From Arthrobacter sp. 35W (GTDB lineage: Bacteria; Actinomycetota; Actinomycetes; Actinomycetales; Micrococcaceae), in contig NZ_KI519454.1 in assembly GCF_000482545.1 (NCBI RefSeq), forward strand, positions 2,516,954 through 2,580,953: DNA of 64,000 nucleotides. The letters are read 5' to 3'. This document shows, piece after piece, positions 16,729 to 24,834 of this stretch. The notes under the pieces are model-generated. The model was not told where the DNA came from, searched no databases, and saw nothing but the letters and a program-made list of their open reading frames with translations. Every line of letters starts with the position of its first letter. Positions within the stretch are counted from its first letter, which is position 1. The translations under genes were made by a program, and so were the position numbers.

Positions 16729-17084
16729 GCGGTTTCTCAAACTCCTGAGGTTCTTGTGGTTTCGGCGGGGTATTTCAGCGCCTCATACTAGCCCCTCAAC
16801 GTTGGAAATGCTCCTCTAAATTCCCATTGTTTTCCGCAGGCGTATTTTGGCCCCTGGCCGCGGCTGGGGAATCCCCCGCCATTCCGTGTCTTTTGGCCCC
16901 GCAGGCTCCCCGGACAACGGAAGCCTGTGCTGCATATCACGCCCCGGGCGGTCGTCTGCACGGTCGCTGCGGGGGCCGCCAGATCCGGGCGCCCATTGCG
17001 GCCCGGGGCTGGTTACAAGCGCACAAAACCGGCGTACCGTTCACTTCATGGGGCCGCAGTGCCCCAGGAATCAAGGAGAAGGCC
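16729..17084. other. Intergenic region, divergent regulatory space
   Basis: This 356-base stretch separates divergent genes and carries no credible coding frame. It should contain the promoter of the DUF4193 gene on the minus strand. On the plus strand there is a possible weak promoter (GTTACA at 17012-17017, 17-base spacer, TACCGT at 17035-17040) followed by an AAGGAG ribosome site. I see no hairpin or RNA motif in it. Confidence 0.5.
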
Positions 17085-17219
17085 ATGCCTGACAAGTCAC
17101 CGCACCGGCACCTGACCAAGAAGCCAGTGAAGACCATCAAGGAAAAGCGCGCGGACAAGCGCACCAAGAACACCATGGAAGCCGGCTCCGACCCGGTCGC
17201 CCATATCAAAAAGCACTAG
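17085..17219 (+). CDS. 44-residue basic microprotein
   Basis: A short gene with a good AAGGAG site (17072-17078). The product is rich in Lys, Arg and Thr (MPDKSPHRHLTKKPVKTIKE, then KRADKRTKNTME) and ends AHIKKH. It is predicted to be helical and nucleic-acid-compatible. Similar small basic proteins recur in Arthrobacter-like genomes, which supports it being real. No function can be assigned. Confidence 0.65.
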   Translation: MPDKSPHRHLTKKPVKTIKEKRADKRTKNTMEAGSDPVAHIKKH

Positions 17220-17308
17220 CAACGCGACGCCGCCCGCTCCCCCTGTGGGTGAGGTCTCGCCCGCCCCCGGCCACAGGCCGGGTGTGGGCGACTATCCTTG
17301 ATAGCACT

Positions 17309-17680
17309 ATGGTTAGCCGACGAGAAGCCGCACAGATTCTGGACATCCCCCTGGAGATGGCCACCCGCCACGGTCTTCCGTCACGGCTGAGCAGCGCCGA
17401 TCTGGCCAGGATCCAGGAGAATCCTCCGGCCTGGCTGGTGCAATCGCGGGCCAACCGCACCGGAAAACGCCCGGTGTGGGCGGAGCTGCGCTGCTACGTC
17501 TGCGACTTCCACGAGACCACCCGCCCGAAGAAGTGGTGGCCGGACTTCACCTACGTCATGTGCGACTTCCACGAAGACGGCGAACTCCCCCGCCCCGCTG
17601 GCGGCATGCGCCGCAGCGAATGGGAAGGTGTGGGCAGCCGGTTCCGCGGCTTCGTCGACGCCCCGGCCGAGGACGACTAG
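17309..17680 (+). CDS. Conserved actinobacterial protein with Cys/His motifs
   Basis: 123 residues. The N-terminal part looks like a MerR/excisionase-style helix-turn-helix (MVSRREAAQILDIPLEMATR). The middle has two nearly identical CDFHE motifs (YVCDFHETTRPKKWW and YVMCDFHEDGE), which could form a zinc site. A conserved RPKKWWPDF sits between them. The ATG at 17309 fits the start of the conserved sequence. Function unknown; a small DNA- or RNA-binding role is possible. Confidence 0.65.
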   Translation: MVSRREAAQILDIPLEMATRHGLPSRLSSADLARIQENPPAWLVQSRANRTGKRPVWAELRCYVCDFHETTRPKKWWPDFTYVMCDFHEDGELPRPAGGMRRSEWEGVGSRFRGFVDAPAEDD

Positions 17681-17887
17681 CCGAAGCCTTCGGCATCCCC
17701 GCAGCAACGACCACGGCGTCGTATGCTGTTTTCCCATGGGGGAATTTTGCAGTGTGCAGGCCTGTCCATGCCCTGCAGCGTACAGCTGGCGCCCCTTGAG
17801 CCGGCAGGCACCACCTTGCTGGCCCGCACCTCCCGCGCCGTGACGTAGGATTCCCAGCAACCGCCACCGCACCAAGGAAGCCACCGA

Positions 17888-18640
17888 ATGTCCGTGCCTG
17901 CCAAAGCCTTCCAGCAATGGCTCCACCGCTGCGCCCCCGGCCTGTCCAGCGCCGAGGTCTGCCGCATTGCGGGCATCAAACGCTCCACACTGGCCCAGCA
18001 GATGGTCCGCGGCAAGGTTTCGATCAGCACCATCGTGAGCATTGCCCGCGCCCTTGGGCTCGATGTTGTGGGCGCCTTGGCCGGTTTTGAGAAGTACCAG
18101 GACCTGCCCGACGGCGCAGCGCAGCCCACCGCGGCTGAATTGATCAGCCAGGTCTCCGATATGGACCTGCTGCGCGAAATCCTCAGCCGGCAGGGCAGCA
18201 CCGAGAACCCTCCGCCGCCTGCAGGATCAACCTTTCCTCGGGATTGGGCGCTTGCGCCGCTGCCCCACCGCACCTCCGTGCGCTGTTGGATTGACGCCGT
18301 CGGGCCGGTGGACCTGCGCCAAAGGATCGCCAAAGAGGCAGCCATTGCCCCGCAGAACCTCTCCTCCCAAATCTCCGCCAATCGGCTGGCCCCAGACCTT
18401 GCCATCGTTGCAGCGCGCATCGCCGGCGTCGGTCTGACCAACGGGCTGGTTGTCACCGGAACCATCACCAGTGTCGAAGCGGGGTGGATGCCCGGGTCGC
18501 GGACGGCGGCCCTGCAGGCAATGCCGTCGGCTGCACTTGTCACGCTTGCCGCGGGTAGGCTGGAGAACTTGGGGAGAACCCTGCGTCGCTTCGATGCAGA
18601 CAATGAGCAGGCTGCTGCGCTGTGGGAGAACCTCGGATGA
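17888..18640 (+). CDS. Protein with two HTH-like repeats, partner of a membrane protein
   Basis: 250 residues, start supported by AAGGAAG. Residues about 20-60 (EVCRIAGIKRSTLAQQMVRG, then ISTIVSIARALGL) look like an XRE-type helix-turn-helix. Residues about 140-190 (RIAKEAAIAPQNLSSQISAN, then LAIVAARIAGVGL) align with them without gaps, so the protein seems to contain a duplicated HTH module. Its stop overlaps the start of the membrane gene (ATGA). It could be a regulator that communicates with the membrane partner. No family function is known to me. Confidence 0.6.
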   Translation: MSVPAKAFQQWLHRCAPGLSSAEVCRIAGIKRSTLAQQMVRGKVSISTIVSIARALGLDVVGALAGFEKYQDLPDGAAQPTAAELISQVSDMDLLREILSRQGSTENPPPPAGSTFPRDWALAPLPHRTSVRCWIDAVGPVDLRQRIAKEAAIAPQNLSSQISANRLAPDLAIVAARIAGVGLTNGLVVTGTITSVEAGWMPGSRTAALQAMPSAALVTLAAGRLENLGRTLRRFDADNEQAAALWENLG

Positions 18641-19356
18641 GTACGGTTTTGCAATGGATGGCTCTGGCCGTGTCTCTGGCCTGCGCCGGCTGGCGGCTCC
18701 CGGCTGCCGTGAAGGGGCGCAATACGTCCTTGTTTTGGATGTTTGTGCTGCTCACAGTGGCCGTGGGGCTGAGCATCCCCGCCATCTACCTCACCGTGGA
18801 CGGATGGCTGGGCGGGGTGAACGTGGCCAATCTGCTGATCCGCTTCTCGCTCTATGCCATCTTCTTCATCCTGGCATCCAAGATGGCGGCGGCCCACCGC
18901 TCCCGGCGCAGCCAGTGGTTGATCCGCGGGCCCGTCGGACTGGCGGCCCTGGGCCTGGTTGCGGCGGCAACATTGGTGTTTTTCGTGATCAGCGACCTGC
19001 CCGTGTCCAACACCGGGCTCGCGGGCTACTCGGAACAGTGGTCCGTCCAGGGCTATGCGGTTGCGGGCCGCCTGTACCCTGCCTACGCCGCTGCAGTCCT
19101 GGTGGGGCCGACGGCGGCCGCGGCCCGGACCGCGGCGCGGGCCATCAATCGGGCCTCCGCCGCCCTGCTCTGCCTAGCCTTCATCATGGTCGTGCTCGCC
19201 ACCCTCGCGCAGATCTCGACCCTGCCCTTGAAGCCCTTTATCGATGTCATGTCCTATGGGTCCATCGTCTGTGTTGCGGCAGGCCTGGCGTTGGTGTGGG
19301 CATCCTTTCGCGGCCGCCCGCATGCCCCTCCAGTCAAACGGCCCGCAGCGCAATAG
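18637..19356 (+). CDS. Multispanning membrane protein coupled to the HTH gene
   Basis: 239 residues with about seven hydrophobic segments, short loops, and a basic Pro-rich tail (RGRPHAPPVKRPAAQ) likely in the cytosol. The ATG overlaps the stop of the HTH gene by four bases, so the two products are made together. The topology resembles the N-terminal membrane part of the MAB_1171c/DUF6545 group that also sits beside HTH genes in actinobacteria; this comparison is by pattern only. Function unknown. Confidence 0.6.
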   Translation: MSTVLQWMALAVSLACAGWRLPAAVKGRNTSLFWMFVLLTVAVGLSIPAIYLTVDGWLGGVNVANLLIRFSLYAIFFILASKMAAAHRSRRSQWLIRGPVGLAALGLVAAATLVFFVISDLPVSNTGLAGYSEQWSVQGYAVAGRLYPAYAAAVLVGPTAAAARTAARAINRASAALLCLAFIMVVLATLAQISTLPLKPFIDVMSYGSIVCVAAGLALVWASFRGRPHAPPVKRPAAQ

Positions 19357-19378
19357 CAGTCTTTGGGGCACCGATGTA

Positions 19379-19417
19379 CACAAAATCATTAGAACCTGCA
19401 ATAATAATGATTGTGTG
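19379..19417. repeat. AT-rich imperfect inverted repeat
   Basis: CACAAAATCATT (19379-19390) and AATGATTGTGTG (19406-19417) are complementary with one mismatch around a 15-base AT-rich spacer. It is strikingly AT-rich for this genome and lies just after the membrane gene. It could be an operator remnant or part of the transcript end. Confidence 0.4.
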
Positions 19418-19462
19418 AACATGCGCCCTAGGGGATTCGGGCGGCACACGCTCTTTGGGGGG

Positions 19463-19496
19463 TGAGTGGTGGCCGGCAGCAGCCGGCCACCACTCA
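19463..19496. terminator. Hairpin between convergent genes
   Basis: A perfect 15-bp stem (TGAGTGGTGGCCGGC at 19463-19477 with its complement at 19482-19496) and a 4-base loop. It lies between the convergent membrane protein gene and the SRPBCC gene. There is no strong U-tract, so it may be an actinobacterial U-less terminator. Confidence 0.65.
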
Positions 19497-19526
19497 GTTG
19501 TTAACGCCATCAAATGGCAAATCTGC

Positions 19527-20246
19527 CTAGGCCGATGCGTAGAGCCCATCCAGCCATTGCTGCCACCGTGCACCTTCGGTGGCCGCGTCGGCACCGTCGG
19601 CGAACAAGTGGATGGTCATCCCGACCACCGAACCAAAGGCATTGCGGCCAAAGAACCGGTACATGGCATCGACCGTGCGCAGTCCAATGAAGTTCTCGTT
19701 CGAGAAATCCAGAACCGCTTCAAGCGCAGCACCATCGGGACCCAGCGCCCGCACGGCGCCACCCTGCACAGCCCCGTCCACGCCCAGCGAGCTGCGCAGC
19801 GTCTCAAACGCCTCCGGCGAACCCGACGCGGCGGGACCCTGGACATCGGCGAACGCTGCCTGCCGCCCGGAAAAATGCTTCACGTACTCCCCCAGCGTGT
19901 GCTGGTAGAACTCGGTGTGCCTGCGGGCGCCGTCGTACTGGTTGTCCCAATCGTCGAAGATCACGCCACTGTGCACATAGCGCAGCCAAGACCTGCCGCC
20001 CGCGCGCTCCTCGATCAGGTAGTCCAGGTGGTTGAAGAACCCGTTCTCGCCGTCAACATGGTTTGCGTAGTGGTGGGGCGGCTCCCAGGCGGTGACGACA
20101 CTGCCAAACGGACCGGCGCCGCCGAGGCCTGGTTCCATCTCCATGGGCCACAACCAGCCCGACGTCCCGGCCGTGGCCGCGTCAAAGACCTGCTGCGGAG
20201 TGCCGTCGATCTCGGTTTCGGCGACAATCTCAAATTCCCTGCCCAT
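19527..20246 (-). CDS. SRPBCC (START-like) domain protein
   Basis: 239 residues. The N-terminus (FEIVAETEIDGTPQQVFDAATAGTSGWLWPME) and following strands (GSVVTAWEPPHHYANHV, RSWLRYVHSGVI) match the AHSA1/SRPBCC fold, which binds hydrophobic ligands in a deep pocket. The second half appears to be a further partial domain. An AGGAG precedes the start and lies within the end of the upstream regulator gene, so the two are cotranscribed. ArsR-SRPBCC pairs are common in actinobacteria, where the regulator controls the pair; the ligand is unknown. Confidence 0.75.
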   Translation of the reverse strand: MGREFEIVAETEIDGTPQQVFDAATAGTSGWLWPMEMEPGLGGAGPFGSVVTAWEPPHHYANHVDGENGFFNHLDYLIEERAGGRSWLRYVHSGVIFDDWDNQYDGARRHTEFYQHTLGEYVKHFSGRQAAFADVQGPAASGSPEAFETLRSSLGVDGAVQGGAVRALGPDGAALEAVLDFSNENFIGLRTVDAMYRFFGRNAFGSVVGMTIHLFADGADAATEGARWQQWLDGLYASA

Positions 20247-20248
20247 GC

Positions 20249-20899
20249 TTATTCTCCTTGGTTGCGGCCGGCCTGCGCCCCGGCGGTGGAGGCTGCGATC
20301 GAGCCGGCGGCGGGTGCCTGCGCGGTGATGGTTGGATGCAGCGCGACGACGATCCGGTGCCGGCGCCCGCCCGGGACGGAGCCGCCGTCGTACTTGGTAG
20401 CGAGGGCGGCCACGGCCAGCCCCAGTTCCCGGGCAAAGGCAGCCCTGTCGGCGGCCGTGGCAAAGGTGACCTCGCCATCAATGGCAAAGGTGGCGAGCGG
20501 CTTCTTGGCCGCCGCCGCACCCCTGACCAGGGCGCCCACATCGCGGACCAGGCGTGCGGCCAGGGCCAGCATCCAGCGGGCCGAGAGCGCATCCCGGGAC
20601 AGCTCCGGATCCGGCGCCACCAGTGGCGAAGCGGCCGGGGAGATGACAAAGGACTGGGCAACGGCGGCCATGACCCGCTCCGTGACGTTGCCCTTGCGCC
20701 GCTCCTGGACCAGTTCCACGAGGCCGTGGCGCTCCAGCGACTTGAGATGGTAGTTCACCTTCTGCCGGGGCAGCCCGACGCGCGCCGCCAATGCGGCGGC
20801 CGACGCCGGAACCCGCAATTCGGCCAGCAGCGCAGCCCTGATGGGGTCCAGCGATGCCTCTGCGGCCTGGGGGTCCTCAATCACGGCAATGTCCAACAT
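20249..20899 (-). CDS. ArsR-type winged-helix regulator
   Basis: 216 residues. Residues 15-75 form a winged helix (DPIRAALLAELRVPASAAALAARVGLPRQKVNYHLKSLERHGLVELVQERRKGNVTERV). No cysteine metal site is visible, so it is not a classic metal sensor. The C-terminal half is Ala-rich and probably binds a ligand or mediates dimerisation. It leads a two-gene operon with the SRPBCC gene. A GAACAAT/ATTGTTC dyad lies 18-47 bases upstream of its start and is the natural operator candidate. Confidence 0.78.
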   Translation of the reverse strand: MLDIAVIEDPQAAEASLDPIRAALLAELRVPASAAALAARVGLPRQKVNYHLKSLERHGLVELVQERRKGNVTERVMAAVAQSFVISPAASPLVAPDPELSRDALSARWMLALAARLVRDVGALVRGAAAAKKPLATFAIDGEVTFATAADRAAFARELGLAVAALATKYDGGSVPGGRRHRIVVALHPTITAQAPAAGSIAASTAGAQAGRNQGE

Positions 20900-20916
20900 G
20901 GGTCCAGCATGCCACC

Positions 20917-20946
20917 GAACAATTAATTTGTCCAGAACTATTGTTC
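20917..20946. promoter_or_regulatory. Candidate operator of the ArsR-SRPBCC operon
   Basis: GAACAAT (20917-20923) and ATTGTTC (20940-20946) form an exact dyad with a 16-base, AT-rich spacer. It lies immediately upstream of the regulator start. Autoregulation is inferred. Confidence 0.55.
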
Positions 20947-20984
20947 TTTCGGTTGGCGTCTATGCACCCGCAGCCCGGCCGGCT

Positions 20985-22058
20985 CTAGTACAGCCCGCCG
21001 CCGAAGGCCTCGGACAGCGCATGGCGGGCAAAGGGCTCGACCACCACGTGCCCGTCCAGGGTCACCAGACCAAGTTCGGCCAAGGCGTCAAGCCGCTCGG
21101 TGACAAACCGCCCCACCTCTTCATCGACGTCGTCCCCGGCCTCCTGCTGCGCATAAACCTGCTCGACAGTGAGCGGCTGGATTCCGGTGGCCAGCGACAG
21201 AACGCCGACGGCGATGGTCTGGGCCATCTCACGGTCCCCCACCTCGGAGGCCGATTCCTCCACGAGCTCGGCCATCACCATGGACCCCACGCCGCGGTGT
21301 TCCACCACCTGGTCTTCGGGCGCGCCGGACAAGAAGGCCGGCACCTCCTCGGATGGCGTCGCGACACCGTCGTTGACCAACACCAGCTCCATGTCCATCA
21401 ATGCCAACCAGATGGCCTGGGCGTGCGGGTTCGCTGCCGCAGCCAGAAAGCCGTCAAGTTCGCGCGGCAGCGGCGCTTCCCCGGCCTCAACGGGCTGCCC
21501 CTCCCCCAACCAGGTGAGGATCGAGGTGGCGCTGCGGATCAACGGCGTGGCTGCCCAGCCGGCCAGCTCCTCCTCGATGCTCAGCTCGGGGACGAAGAAG
21601 TCCAGACCGCCCAGTGGAGCATCGGCGGCCATGTAGAGTCCCTCCCGTACCTCGGCAAGCTGTCCACCGGTGCCCGTCCAGCGGCCGGACTCTTCCAGGA
21701 ACTGGACATAGAAGCGTGCGGCGTCGAGGATGTCGGCTGCCAGCTCATCGTCCGGCTCGGCCTCGATCAATGCCTCCACGGCCTGGGTGAACTCCGGGCC
21801 GAATGCTGTCTCCTGCGCCTCGGCGGCGGCTTGGAAGTGGGCGCCCACCACCGCCTCGATCTCGGAAAACACCTCCACTGCCACAGCGGCCGTACCGCCA
21901 CTGGCGGCAAACCAGTCAACGAAGGCGGGCGTCAGCTCGGCCAGCGCGTTCCTGGCCCGGACGGCACCAACACTGGTTCCGCCGGGAGTGCCGTTCGCGC
22001 CGGGAGCGCCCTGGCCCTTGGCCGGCTTCTTCGGTGCAGACTTCTTCTGTGCAGCCAT
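20985..22058 (-). CDS. Hypothetical acidic protein
   Basis: 357 residues with a clear AGGAGG site. It has a Lys/Pro-rich N-terminus (MAAQKKSAPKKPAKGQGAPG) followed by an acidic, helix-rich body (many Glu, Asp, Ala). The last 60 residues (VGRFVTERLDALAELGLVTLDGHVVVEP) resemble a winged-helix end. There is no signal peptide or membrane segment. I do not recognise the family. It stands alone between the regulator and tmRNA. Confidence 0.65.
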   Translation of the reverse strand: MAAQKKSAPKKPAKGQGAPGANGTPGGTSVGAVRARNALAELTPAFVDWFAASGGTAAVAVEVFSEIEAVVGAHFQAAAEAQETAFGPEFTQAVEALIEAEPDDELAADILDAARFYVQFLEESGRWTGTGGQLAEVREGLYMAADAPLGGLDFFVPELSIEEELAGWAATPLIRSATSILTWLGEGQPVEAGEAPLPRELDGFLAAAANPHAQAIWLALMDMELVLVNDGVATPSEEVPAFLSGAPEDQVVEHRGVGSMVMAELVEESASEVGDREMAQTIAVGVLSLATGIQPLTVEQVYAQQEAGDDVDEEVGRFVTERLDALAELGLVTLDGHVVVEPFARHALSEAFGGGLY

Positions 22059-22259
22059 GGCGGCGTGCCTCCTGTGTGGTGGGGATTCTTTTCGGAGATT
22101 ATCGGCATTTGAAGCGGGAGGACAACTCCACCGCGCCCCGCATGGCGCCGGAACGGGGCATGGATTCCAGCACCGGGAACAAAAGCGGGACCGGGTGCGC
22201 TAGACTTAATAGTCCACAGGCAGTGCGGTTTGCTGCAGGTGGGATTGACAACACCATAT

Positions 22260-22623
22260 GGGGATGATCGGTTTCGACGATGTTAGTCGCGACAGGTGAA
22301 GCGGGCCGAGGATACAGGGTTATCTCGTAAACGCTCTCTGTAAACCAATAAGTGCCGATTCTAAGCGCACTGACTTCGCTCTCGCTGCCTAAGCAGTAAG
22401 ACAGTCCGTCAGCCCGGGTACGCCTTCGACCCGGTTCCTGGCGTCATTTAGAAGGCCACTGCTCTTAACCCTCGTTGCAGGGGTTGAGGGGACTCTTATG
22501 TAACTGAGCCTGGCAACTACTCGTTTGCAAGATAGTTGGGGCTGAGAAAAACCGCCGCAAACTGCGCCCGGAGAAGCCCTGGCAACACAACATCGGACGG
22601 GGGTTCAATTCCCCCCATCTCCA
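22260..22623 (+). ncRNA. ssrA: tmRNA (transfer-messenger RNA)
   Basis: The 5' end GGGGATG pairs with CATCTCC at the 3' end to form the alanyl acceptor stem, and a T-arm (GGGGGTTCAATTCCCCC) precedes it. The discriminator A is at 22623 and the full CCA is not encoded. The tag frame begins with the resume codon GCC at 22355 and reads ADSKRTDFALAA before the TAA at 22391-22393. It rescues ribosomes stalled on broken mRNA together with SmpB, encoded about 2.2 kb away. Confidence 0.95.
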
Positions 22624-22630
22624 CATAGCG

Positions 22631-22659
22631 AAGGGCCCCCTCATCATGAGGGGGCCCTT
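22631..22659. terminator. Terminator downstream of tmRNA
   Basis: A perfect 13-bp stem (AAGGGCCCCCTCA at 22631-22643 with its complement at 22647-22659) and a 3-base loop, followed by TGGTGTTT. It serves the tmRNA and possibly the convergent GH3 gene. Confidence 0.88.
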
Positions 22660-22701
22660 GGTGTTTAAGGCTCGTCCAACTGTGCGCCCGGCGGGCCGCG
22701 G

Positions 22702-23943
22702 TCAGCGGGCCAGGAGCCCCCTGGCGTCCTTGGCCTCGAGCACCAGCAAGGCAGCCTTGTCCACGAGCGCGGCAAAGGCGGGGTCCGCCGCCGCACGGTC
22801 CAGCACCCCCTGGTACATGGCGGCAACCATCGATTGGTTGGTGCACAGGGCCATGGTCCCGCCGGCGGCGATGAATCCCGCGGCCCGCTCGGCCAGCGGC
22901 ACCACCGACAACTGGACGGCATCGCAGATGTCGTCCGTGACGATGACCCCCTTGAAGCCGAGGTCGCCGCGGACCATGTCCGTCACGATCGTGGCCGAGA
23001 AGGGCGCCATGGCCGTGGGGTCGATCGCCGGATAGCTGGCATTGGAGACCATCAGCCAGCCAGCGCCGGCGTCCACGGCTGTGCGGAACGGGGCGATGTA
23101 GGGATCATTGCGGACCGTCACGGCATCGGTGACGCCGCTGGACACGTCCGTGTTGGCCTCCACCCGGCCCAGCCCCGGGAAGTGCTTGACGGTGGCCTGG
23201 ACGCCCGCAGCCTGCATGCCCAGCGTAAAGGCCGTGCCGTGGCTGGCAACAACCTCGGGCGTGTAGCCGTATTCCCGGCCAAAGTAGCCGATGGGTGCGT
23301 TGCTGGGGGCAAAGGCCGCACTGGGCACTGTGTCCATCACCGGCGCCAGATTGACGTTGATGCCGGCGGAGGCGAGCTCGCTCCCCCACTGCTGGGCATC
23401 GGCGCGCAGCTGCGCCGGATCCAAGGCGCCCTGCTCGATCGCGGCGGGGATGATGGAGAATCCGGGCCCCTTCATGATCTGCACCAGACCGCCCTCCTGG
23501 TCGGTGGCCACAAAGGGCGCCACCCCGGGCACCGCGCTCTCTACCTGGCCGCGAAGCCCCGCCACCACCGCCGCCATGGCTGCGGCGCCGTCGACGGTGC
23601 GGCCCTTCATGAACACATTGCCCACGCTCAGATCCGCCAGCGCGGCAGAGGTGTTGGCGTCCGGACCGGCCACGGGCGAGCTCACCATGAACAACTGGCC
23701 CACCCGCTGTTCCAGGGACAACCTGGCCAGAGCCGTCTGGGCGGCCGACGGCGGTGGGGGCGGCGGCGTCGTCGGCTCACTTGTGCTCGGCGGGTCGGAG
23801 GACGCCGTGGGGTCACTGGACGGGGATCCCGAGGCGGCAGACCCCCCTTGGAAGAGGGAGCCGTTGACGCCCAGCACCACGACGAGCAGGAGCACGGCCA
23901 CCGCCGCAGCGGCGATCCACCATCGACGCGTTGCCTTCACCAT
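22702..23943 (-). CDS. Glycoside hydrolase family 3 beta-N-acetylhexosaminidase-like protein
   Basis: 413 residues. An N-terminal membrane anchor (WWIAAAAVAVLLLVVVLGV) is followed by a Ser/Thr/Pro linker and a single GH3 N-terminal barrel domain. Motifs are KHFPGLGRVEANTD, FVATDQEGG, and the nucleophile region GVIVTDDICDAVQL. The one-domain form matches NagZ-type enzymes that remove N-acetylglucosamine from muropeptides. The anchor places it on the outer face of the membrane, so it likely acts in wall turnover. It is the last gene of a minus-strand run after smpB and the CtaG-like gene. Confidence 0.85.
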   Translation of the reverse strand: MVKATRRWWIAAAAVAVLLLVVVLGVNGSLFQGGSAASGSPSSDPTASSDPPSTSEPTTPPPPPPSAAQTALARLSLEQRVGQLFMVSSPVAGPDANTSAALADLSVGNVFMKGRTVDGAAAMAAVVAGLRGQVESAVPGVAPFVATDQEGGLVQIMKGPGFSIIPAAIEQGALDPAQLRADAQQWGSELASAGINVNLAPVMDTVPSAAFAPSNAPIGYFGREYGYTPEVVASHGTAFTLGMQAAGVQATVKHFPGLGRVEANTDVSSGVTDAVTVRNDPYIAPFRTAVDAGAGWLMVSNASYPAIDPTAMAPFSATIVTDMVRGDLGFKGVIVTDDICDAVQLSVVPLAERAAGFIAAGGTMALCTNQSMVAAMYQGVLDRAAADPAFAALVDKAALLVLEAKDARGLLAR

Positions 23944-23952
23944 GGGTTGCCC

Positions 23953-24834
23953 CTATCCCCTGTTCCGCAGGTGGACGGCATTGAGCGCATCCATCTCTTC
24001 ATCGCTCATGGCGTCAAGCACCTTGCGCTCCCCCTTGTCGGTGCGGGAAAACTGGACAAAGAGCAAGATCATGATGGGCAGGTCCGCGGCCTCGCAAATG
24101 AACCACAGCCAGTCCCCGGCCAATTGCTGGTCGCGCAACGGGTTGGGGAACCACGGCGGCACCTGTGACGTGGGTGCGGCCGCGTGGTCAAGGATGGCGG
24201 TGTTCAGCCGAAGGGCAACACCGGGGATGGCATCGGCCAACAACTCAATGAACGCGAAAACGAACTGCAGCATCAGCAGGGACGTGGTGGTCCGCGTCCC
24301 GGCCTCCGTCACCGGCAGCACCAGCAGCAGACCCAGCAGTGGTATGCAGACGCCCAGCAGCGCCTCAACCACGGGATCAAGCCGCGCAATGCCTGCCAAA
24401 GGAGTCAGCAGAACGGAGAACGCGACCAGCCCAATGACGGGCGCCACGGTGCTGTTGCCGAAGAATTTTAGTGGCCAGGTGGCCAGCCGGGACAGCCGGG
24501 CCCGCAGGGAGGCATGGGTGGTGGCTGCCCTGGCCACACCCAGCGGAAGTCCAAGGGCCATGAGCATCGGCACCACAAAGAGCAGCAGTGCCAGCCGGAT
24601 GGAGAAGGCCCAGCGCAGCTCGGCGGAGTAGGTGCCCAGGAAGCCGAAGCTGACCCAGGCGTAGCTGCCCAGGCCCAGAATATAGAAGGCCAGCACGCGC
24701 CAGAGCGGCCAGGTGGTGCCCGCACGGGCGGATTTGGCCAGCCCGACGCCATACAGTGTTCCAGCGGCAAGAACGAGTGCCAGGGCCCACGGGTCCAGGC
24801 TCCACACCGAAAAGAACACTCCCAGCGGTGGCAT
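23953..24834 (-). CDS. CtaG-like cytochrome c oxidase assembly protein
   Basis: 293 residues with about seven transmembrane helices, matching the caa3-type CtaG family. The sequence includes FLGTYSAELRWAFSIRLALLLFVVPMLMALGLPLGVAR and a C-terminal segment with a conserved ADLPIMILLF. The family helps copper insertion or assembly of cytochrome oxidase. The ATG overlaps the smpB stop by one base (TGATG), so it is cotranscribed with smpB, which is a functionally odd pairing. Confidence 0.8.
   Translation of the reverse strand: MPPLGVFFSVWSLDPWALALVLAAGTLYGVGLAKSARAGTTWPLWRVLAFYILGLGSYAWVSFGFLGTYSAELRWAFSIRLALLLFVVPMLMALGLPLGVARAATTHASLRARLSRLATWPLKFFGNSTVAPVIGLVAFSVLLTPLAGIARLDPVVEALLGVCIPLLGLLLVLPVTEAGTRTTTSLLMLQFVFAFIELLADAIPGVALRLNTAILDHAAAPTSQVPPWFPNPLRDQQLAGDWLWFICEAADLPIMILLFVQFSRTDKGERKVLDAMSDEEMDALNAVHLRNRG

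Noticed and set aside
22245-22250. TTGACA as a -35 element for tmRNA
   Set aside because: It ends only about 10 bases before the mature 5' end, so the matching -10 would fall inside the tmRNA.
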